A DNA stretch of 37,435 nt from an uncultured Rhodospirillales bacterium (GTDB lineage Bacteria > Pseudomonadota > Alphaproteobacteria > Azospirillales > Azospirillaceae). The number at the start of each line of letters is the position of its first letter. Within the stretch, counting starts at the first letter, position 1. This document shows, one piece after another, positions 32,243-37,435 of this stretch. The stretch is taken from positions 1-37,435 of the forward strand of contig CAIYNU010000070.1 of assembly GCA_903927615.1 (NCBI GenBank). Reading direction: 5' to 3'. The translations under genes and the position numbers were made by a program. The notes beneath the pieces are model-generated. The model was not told the origin of the DNA. It worked only from the letters and a program-made list of their open reading frames with translations, and did no database searches.

Positions 32243-34372
32243 TTATCGGTTTTTGGCGGGTGGGTCGGACAGGGTCATCACGGCTTCCTTATCAGAGCGC
32301 AGGATATGGTGTTTCAGCCAATCGCTCAGAAACGTCATGACTTCGTTGCTGATGTTGGTCTTGCCGCTTTCAAAACGAGTAAGCAGCCCACGAAGTTCTC
32401 GTACAAAGTCGGAGTGGGCTCGCCGCTGTGAAGGCAGCGCGAGAGGGTTGCCGGCTTGCCAGATTTGCTCTTCCCGGGAAAAATGCTCTTCCGTGTATCT
32501 CACCAGTGCGTTCAGGATGGTACTGAGACTGGCGCTCCCTGTCCCCGAGCGCATGGCGTCATGCAAATCGTTGACGCATTGTACCAGGCCCTTATGGTCC
32601 GCGTCGATCACGGGATGACCGACCAGCAAGCTATCCGACCATGGAAGAAAGTCTTTTCTGATCGCGCCGCCGACTTCGCCGGCAACCGGGGTCGCGCCGA
32701 TGGCTTGGGGCAATTTGAACCGCCCGATTTCGGCTTTGGTGTGATCGGCCAGCCGCGCCAGCTCGACCATGGTGGCCGTGACCTCCTCGGAGGCGGCGGC
32801 ATTGGTTTCGCCGATCTGGCTGAGGTCTTCGACGCTTGCCCGGATTTCGTCCATGGCCAGGGACGTTTGCTGCATGGCGCTGGCGATCACGGCGGCCATT
32901 TGGTCGCCCTCGCTGACCACATGGGCGATGCGCTCGATATTGTCGCCGACCACCTTGGCGGTTTCGACGCCGGTGATGGTTTCGGCGGTGGCGATTTCGA
33001 TCAGGGCGTTGATCTCCGACACCGACCGGCCGGAATGCTCGGCGAGTTTGCCGACCTCTTCGGCCACCACGGCAAAGCCCTTGCCGGCTTCGCCGGCCCG
33101 CGCCGCCTCGATGGCGGCGTTGAGCGAAAGCATGTTGGTCTGGCTCGCGATACGATCGATGACCCCGGTAATCTTGGAGATTTCCCGGGCCCGATCGGAA
33201 ATCGCATGGACCGATTGAACCATGCCGGCCACATTGTCGCGTCCGTCGTTGACCAGCGCCGCCGCTTCCCGGGCGTGACCGCTGGAGGCTTGGGCGTTGG
33301 CCGAAACCTCCTCGATGGCGGTAGCCGATTGCTTGATGCCGACGGCAATTCGCTTGACCGCATTCAACTGATTCAAGGCGCCGTCGGAAATCTGCCCGGC
33401 CGCCGTACTGACTTGGCTGGTGGCGACCGCCACCTGAGCGACATTGTCCATCACGGCGCGGAGCGCCGTGCTCAACGACGTGAGGGAACGGTTAACGTCG
33501 TCTTTGATGTCGCGGACCAGCTTGCTGGCGGCTTCGGCTTTGACGGTTTTGGTGAGGTCTCCCGATGCCACGGCCGCCATGGCCGCCCGAACGTCGGTGA
33601 GGACCAGCTCCATGTTGGCGAGGAAGCTGTTCAGCGCCCGGCCGGTTTCGCTGAATTCGTCGGTGCCGGAGACATCGGCCCGCAGCGTGAGATCGCCCGA
33701 CCGCTCGATGTCGGCCATCAACACCCGCATGGCCGCCAACGGCCGGTTTACCTGCCGGGCCAGCCAGATGCCGAGGCCCAACGAAGCCAGCAGGGAGACC
33801 AGGATGACGGCAAAAATGGACAGCCTGGTTTGCTCATCAACGGCCTGAACGGCTTGTCCCCGCTCGTTGGCGCCGGAATTGGCAAGAGCCACCGCCTCGT
33901 CGATCCGGTCACCGACGATCGTGTAGGAGGCGGACTCCTGTTTATAGAGCGCGATGGCTTCCGAGGTCTTTTTCTGCCCGGCCAGCGCCAGCACCCGGTT
34001 GCTTGTCGCCTTGTAGTCGATCCATGCCTGGCTGAAGTCGCGATAGATCCGCCGCTCCTGATCGCTACTGAGCAAACTTTGCCAATGCGGCAGTTTTTCT
34101 TCGACCCCGGCCAAGACCTTGGCAAACGCGGCGGATGCGTCGGTGGCTTCTTGATCGGTTGCGGCAAAAATGGCCTCAGCCTCAAAGATACGCATATTCA
34201 TGGTATCGTCGTTGAGGCCGCCGGCCACATTGATGTCCGGTAGCGAGGCGGACAGGATTCTTCCGGTGTAGTCACCGATCAGTCCGATCTGGCTCGTGGC
34301 GAAAAATCCCTGCCCAACGACCACAATCAACAACCCGGTCAGCACCAGGGTTAACTTCGCCTTGATGGACAC
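32243..34372 (-). CDS. Methyl-accepting chemotaxis protein with C-terminal hemerythrin domain
   Basis: A 709-aa receptor: TM1 (~5-25), a helical periplasmic region, TM2 (~180-203), HAMP, the signalling domain (tip [36 protein letters not shown]) and a hemerythrin domain (~575-695) after a short linker. This architecture recalls DcrH of Desulfovibrio, an oxygen or redox sensor. Hemerythrin ligands are DADH, EHFSREE and HHILRSD, but in the His-x3-His pair the first His is Gln (codon at 32426-32428), so one of seven ligands is missing. The GTG at 34372 is chosen because GGGGAGG lies eight to nine bases before it; the longer frame to 34468 adds a non-homologous leader. It is the first gene of the chemosensory operon. 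Confidence 0.93.
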   Translation of the reverse strand: MSIKAKLTLVLTGLLIVVVGQGFFATSQIGLIGDYTGRILSASLPDINVAGGLNDDTMNMRIFEAEAIFAATDQEATDASAAFAKVLAGVEEKLPHWQSLLSSDQERRIYRDFSQAWIDYKATSNRVLALAGQKKTSEAIALYKQESASYTIVGDRIDEAVALANSGANERGQAVQAVDEQTRLSIFAVILVSLLASLGLGIWLARQVNRPLAAMRVLMADIERSGDLTLRADVSGTDEFSETGRALNSFLANMELVLTDVRAAMAAVASGDLTKTVKAEAASKLVRDIKDDVNRSLTSLSTALRAVMDNVAQVAVATSQVSTAAGQISDGALNQLNAVKRIAVGIKQSATAIEEVSANAQASSGHAREAAALVNDGRDNVAGMVQSVHAISDRAREISKITGVIDRIASQTNMLSLNAAIEAARAGEAGKGFAVVAEEVGKLAEHSGRSVSEINALIEIATAETITGVETAKVVGDNIERIAHVVSEGDQMAAVIASAMQQTSLAMDEIRASVEDLSQIGETNAAASEEVTATMVELARLADHTKAEIGRFKLPQAIGATPVAGEVGGAIRKDFLPWSDSLLVGHPVIDADHKGLVQCVNDLHDAMRSGTGSASLSTILNALVRYTEEHFSREEQIWQAGNPLALPSQRRAHSDFVRELRGLLTRFESGKTNISNEVMTFLSDWLKHHILRSDKEAVMTLSDPPAKNR

Positions 34373-34754
34373 TGCCCAATCCTCCCCGCTATCCGTCTCC
34401 CGGCAGCACGGGGCGCCTGGCGGGCGTCCTACCGCCGTAAAAGCCGGTCCTGCCAGGTTCCCGATCATGGCATCAGGATTTGCCAGAATTCCTGTAAATT
34501 ATCAATGTATTTTGAGTTATCGCGGTCCGGGTCCTATCCGGGCTCAGGCCACCTTGATAACGGAGACATCGAGAGGGGATATTCATCTTCAGAAGCCGGC
34601 ACGAGCGGTGATGGCGCGGCCCGGGGGCGCCCACGATCCCCACATCCCTGCTCCTCATGGGATAGTATCTTGTCGAAGCGCGATGTAAAGCCTTCGATGC
34701 TGATAATGGTATTAGAAATGCTAAAGCCCTGAACTATTTTCGGGTGGAAGATGT
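34373..34754. promoter_or_regulatory. Divergent gap between the chemosensory operon and the kinase gene
   Basis: This 382-nt region should carry the promoters of the chemosensory operon (minus) and the kinase gene (plus). It becomes distinctly AT-rich from about 34480 to 34530 and again from about 34680 to 34760, unlike most of the window. No convincing sigma-70 or sigma-54 consensus was identified and no gene is supported. Confidence 0.5.
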
Positions 34755-37325
34755 TTGAGGATATTAGGTGCTCACAAGGCGATTGCGAGAGCCGATCCGG
34801 GTGTGCTAGGCTCTATACCGTTAGTCGTTGCTGGTCCGGAACGAGTTGCCGCTGTGGTTGTTTCGCCTGATTCATCCCTTTGTGTGTCATGCTTTTCTCC
34901 GGGCTATACACGGGGATCGTGCGACTGTTGCGGCTATGATCGAACCAAGGCGGCGAAATCCGATGTTCTGATGCCGGGAACCGAACTTGCGGGACGTTAT
35001 CGCGTTGGCGGCGTGCTCGGACAAGGCGGCTTCGGCGTGACCTATCGCGGCTATGACGGACGCCTGGCAACGATGGTGGCGATAAAGGAATATTATCCGT
35101 TGGGCGGCGTGGTGCGGAAAAGCGACGGCGTGGTATCGCCGTTGGTGGGACCGGGTGAGGAGATTTTCGAGTACGGCCGCGGAAAATTTTTAGAAGAAGC
35201 CAGGACGCTGGCCCGGCTTCGGCACCTGCAAAAAGTCGTGTCGGTGTTTGATTTCTTTGAGGATAATAATACCGCTTATATTATAATGGAGTTTCTTTCC
35301 GGCATCACTTTGAAGCAATTGCAGTTAAAATATAAAGAGAACCGCATTCCTGTAACAAGCGCACTGCCGGTGTTTATCAACGTATTATCAGCGTTAACCG
35401 ACATCCATAAAAATAACATCCTGCATCGTGATATCAGTCCGGATAATATTCTTATCGATAACGCCGGCGACATCAAGCTGCTTGATTTTGGCGCGGCTCG
35501 ACAGGCCTTATCCTGCAAGAGTCAGCGGATGACGGTTATCCTCAAGTCCGGCTACGCGCCTTTGGAGCAATACAGTGGGGTCTCCAATCACGGCCCCTGG
35601 TCGGACCTCTATGCTGCCGGCGCCACCTTCTACAATTGCCTGTCCGGGACCAAGCCGGTTGATTCGTTGAGCCGGTTAATGGAAGATACCCTCCCCTCCC
35701 TTTCGGCGCTGGGGGTCAAGGGGGTGTCGCAGGTCGAGCAGGCCATCATGAAGGCCCTGGCGATCCAACCCAAGGATCGGTGGCAGACCGCGGCCGAGTT
35801 TGCCGAGGAATTGCAAAGGGGGGGAGAGGCCAGCCGCCTTCCGTCCCCGGACGTGACCAGGGCGGTTGGGGCGAAACCGCCGCCGGCGGCGCTCGCCAGT
35901 CCCGATAAGCCCCGGGAGCCGGCCGGGCCGGGAACCGTCGGGGGGCGCGCAAAGATCGTCGGGGCGGCGGTTGACGTGGTTCCGGACACGGTTGTGCTTG
36001 CCAATGTCAATCGCCCGGGTTCGATTCCCGATGAGCTGAGCCCTGAACGAAAGCGGGGGGCGCGGCTGGCGAGCCAGCCAACCTCCGATCAGGAGGTCGG
36101 ACGACAGGTTCCGGTGGCCGAACTCCAGAAAGCGCTTCAGGAACACGCCCGATTTCTCGCCGGAAAAATCAATGGTCGACGATTGAACCTGTCCATGAGC
36201 AGTCTTGGCGGCCTTAAATTAGCCGGCGTTAACCTGTCGCAGGCTGAACTGAGCGCAGTTAACTTTACCCACTGTGATCTATCCCATGCGGACTTTACCA
36301 TAGCCAATCTTTTTTGCGCCAATTTTTCGGGTGCAAATCTCAGTCATGCGAAGTTCAATCGATGCGACCTGCGCGGTGCGCAATTTGATGGCGCCGAGTT
36401 GACCGGTGCGTCGTTTGTCGATGCCGATTGCCGGGAAGGCATCATGATGATTCGGCGGAAGAGCGGGCAACTCGACGACGTGAAAGAAGTCATCTCCAAG
36501 CGGGTGGTTTCCTTCGCGAACGCAAAAATGAGCGGTGCGGTGTTCTGCAATGCCAATTTAGGGTCGGCGAAGTTCGAACAGGCGGTGCTGGAAAACGCCA
36601 ATTTTAGCGGCGCCGATCTCCGGGATGCCGACATGGCGGGCGCCGTGCTAAAAAATGCGAAATTTGACAAGGCGAAGCTGCTTGACTGCAATTTTCAAGA
36701 CGCTTGCCTTGACGGCGTCAATACCGGGGCCGCGGAATTTCAGGGCGCAAAAATCGTGCGCGAACTGGGCCAGATCGAAGAGAGTCTTCAACAAAAAATT
36801 AACGATCACCGGACGTGGGTTGAGAGTCTGTCGCACCACGGCAAGCGTCTGGTGCTGAAACACGGTGATCTTTCGGGCCTTCAGATGGCGAATGTCGACT
36901 GGTCGGCGGCGGAACTGATCTCGGTTGATTTAACCGACATCAATTTGAACAAAGCCAAGGTCTCCATGATGGATTTCACCGGCAGCACCTTAAATGGCGC
37001 TTGCCTTGCGGCGGTCGATGCCCGCGGTGCGAAATTCATTTCCTGTCATATGGTCAATGCCGATTTCACCGGCGCGCTTATTTCCCCGATCATGATGGGC
37101 GGCGGCAAAAAGGTGTGCGCGACATTTACCCGAAGTGATCTTCGGGGGGCCAGTTTTGAGGCGGCCGACTGTCAGGACGCGGATTTCAGAGACGCCGATC
37201 TGCGGAAGGTGAAGTTTCAAAACGCCATTCTCAAGCGCGCCAATTTTACCGGTGCGATGGTCGACGACGCCATTTTTACCGATGCCGTCCTGGACGGCGC
37301 GATCGGCCTCAAGCGGGAGGGCTAG
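34755..37325 (+). CDS. Ser/Thr protein kinase with Cys cluster and pentapeptide-repeat tail
   Basis: An 856-aa protein as read from a TTG start. A possible zinc ribbon (C43-x2-C46, C56-x2-C59) precedes a Hanks-type kinase domain (~82-355). This has GQGGFGVTYRG, Lys111 in AIKEYYP, HRDISPDNIL (Asp226) and DFGAAR (Asp244), all consistent with activity. A Pro-rich linker (~360-450) leads to pentapeptide repeats of A(D/N)LxxA type (~465-850). The repeat tail seems internally duplicated. A helical EHARFLAGKINGRRLNLS segment recurs as DHRTWVESLSHHGKRLVLK, and an IMM-containing insert recurs as well. No transmembrane helix is seen. The start is uncertain; GTG at 34854 is an alternative just before the Cys cluster. 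The 5' half is more AT-rich than neighbours, hinting at transfer. Substrates are unknown. Confidence 0.88.
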   Translation: MRILGAHKAIARADPGVLGSIPLVVAGPERVAAVVVSPDSSLCVSCFSPGYTRGSCDCCGYDRTKAAKSDVLMPGTELAGRYRVGGVLGQGGFGVTYRGYDGRLATMVAIKEYYPLGGVVRKSDGVVSPLVGPGEEIFEYGRGKFLEEARTLARLRHLQKVVSVFDFFEDNNTAYIIMEFLSGITLKQLQLKYKENRIPVTSALPVFINVLSALTDIHKNNILHRDISPDNILIDNAGDIKLLDFGAARQALSCKSQRMTVILKSGYAPLEQYSGVSNHGPWSDLYAAGATFYNCLSGTKPVDSLSRLMEDTLPSLSALGVKGVSQVEQAIMKALAIQPKDRWQTAAEFAEELQRGGEASRLPSPDVTRAVGAKPPPAALASPDKPREPAGPGTVGGRAKIVGAAVDVVPDTVVLANVNRPGSIPDELSPERKRGARLASQPTSDQEVGRQVPVAELQKALQEHARFLAGKINGRRLNLSMSSLGGLKLAGVNLSQAELSAVNFTHCDLSHADFTIANLFCANFSGANLSHAKFNRCDLRGAQFDGAELTGASFVDADCREGIMMIRRKSGQLDDVKEVISKRVVSFANAKMSGAVFCNANLGSAKFEQAVLENANFSGADLRDADMAGAVLKNAKFDKAKLLDCNFQDACLDGVNTGAAEFQGAKIVRELGQIEESLQQKINDHRTWVESLSHHGKRLVLKHGDLSGLQMANVDWSAAELISVDLTDINLNKAKVSMMDFTGSTLNGACLAAVDARGAKFISCHMVNADFTGALISPIMMGGGKKVCATFTRSDLRGASFEAADCQDADFRDADLRKVKFQNAILKRANFTGAMVDDAIFTDAVLDGAIGLKREG

Positions 37326-37357
37326 TGTGTCGTGTCAGCAAAATTGCTCGGTTAACG

Positions 37358-37407
37358 GTTTCCAAAGGCCGTCGGCCTTTGGTGGGGTCGTAGGGGCCAA
37401 GCCCCTG
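37358..37407. terminator. Hairpin element after the kinase gene, similar to the one at 1609-1660
   Basis: CCAAAGGCC (37362-37370) pairs with GGCCTTTGG (37374-37382) over a three-base loop, followed by GTGGGG and a second AGGGGC/GCCCCT hairpin near 37393-37407. The arrangement (CAAAGG-C arm, CCTTTG arm, then GTGGG and a second stem) copies the element at 1609-1660 with changed bases, suggesting a repeated terminator-like element. Confidence 0.55.
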
Positions 37408-37435
37408 CAAAATGCCTTCGGCGACCAGGGCGTTG

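Noticed and set aside
32456-34243. Plus-strand open frame of 595 codons opposite the hemerythrin receptor
   Set aside because: Antisense shadow of a typical chemoreceptor gene with no plausible domain of its own.
34473-34658. 61-codon minus-strand frame between receptor and kinase
   Set aside because: No ribosome site or domain; it lies in the divergent promoter region.

Overview
The window is high-GC chromosomal DNA from an alphaproteobacterium, most likely a Rhodospirillales-type organism. This is inferred from three things: protein style (alphaproteobacterial PyrE, HdaA and YgfZ; many chemoreceptors and hemerythrins), a CDP-alcohol phosphatidyltransferase-hda pair, and rquA, the rare marker of rhodoquinone biosynthesis. 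I saw no rRNA, tRNA, CRISPR array, transposase or phage gene. The species cannot be named from the sequence alone.

Layout. Positions 1-1569 hold the tail of an unknown Pro/Ser-rich protein, a phospholipid-synthesis CDP-alcohol phosphatidyltransferase and the DnaA regulator Hda. Positions 1690-2951 (minus strand) hold a COQ10/START-domain protein overlapping rquA, a small quinone operon. Positions 3283-7045 hold an XdhC-type protein lacking both signature cysteines, a small membrane-anchored coiled-coil protein behind a cluster of DnaA-box-like sites, two single-domain hemerythrins, mogA (molybdenum cofactor) and a response-regulator remnant. Positions 7095-10604 are one very large multi-PAS histidine kinase. 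Positions 10828-12571 are pyrC-pyrE (pyrimidine synthesis). Positions 12729-16506 hold an unknown small protein, YgfZ and two translationally coupled glycosyltransferases, probably for surface glycans. Positions 16565-20856 are a signalling patch: a four-copy palindromic repeat, PilZ, hemerythrin, YceI, a GGDEF diguanylate cyclase and a REC-PAS-PAS protein.

Positions 21065-34372 (minus strand) form one continuous chemosensory gene set read mcp3-mcp2-mcp1-(triple CheW)-cheB-(REC)-cheA-cheW-cheR. It has three receptors: a 4HB-like one, a Cache one, and one ending in a hemerythrin domain. Its stand-alone receiver is CheB-like rather than an obvious CheY, so a non-flagellar or specialised output is plausible. 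Divergent from it (34755-37325) is a large Ser/Thr kinase with an N-terminal Cys cluster and a duplicated pentapeptide-repeat tail, in DNA that reads more AT-rich than its surroundings.

How it fits together (inference): oxygen or redox appears to be the common theme. Four hemerythrin domains, rhodoquinone synthesis for anaerobic respiration, a molybdenum-cofactor gene, c-di-GMP synthesis and binding (GGDEF, PilZ) and a hemerythrin-equipped chemoreceptor lie within 37 kb. The most distinctive items are the coq10-rquA pair, the 17-bp repeat array in front of pilZ-hemerythrin, the chemosensory operon with a triple-CheW scaffold and a Gln-substituted hemerythrin receptor, and the kinase-pentapeptide fusion.
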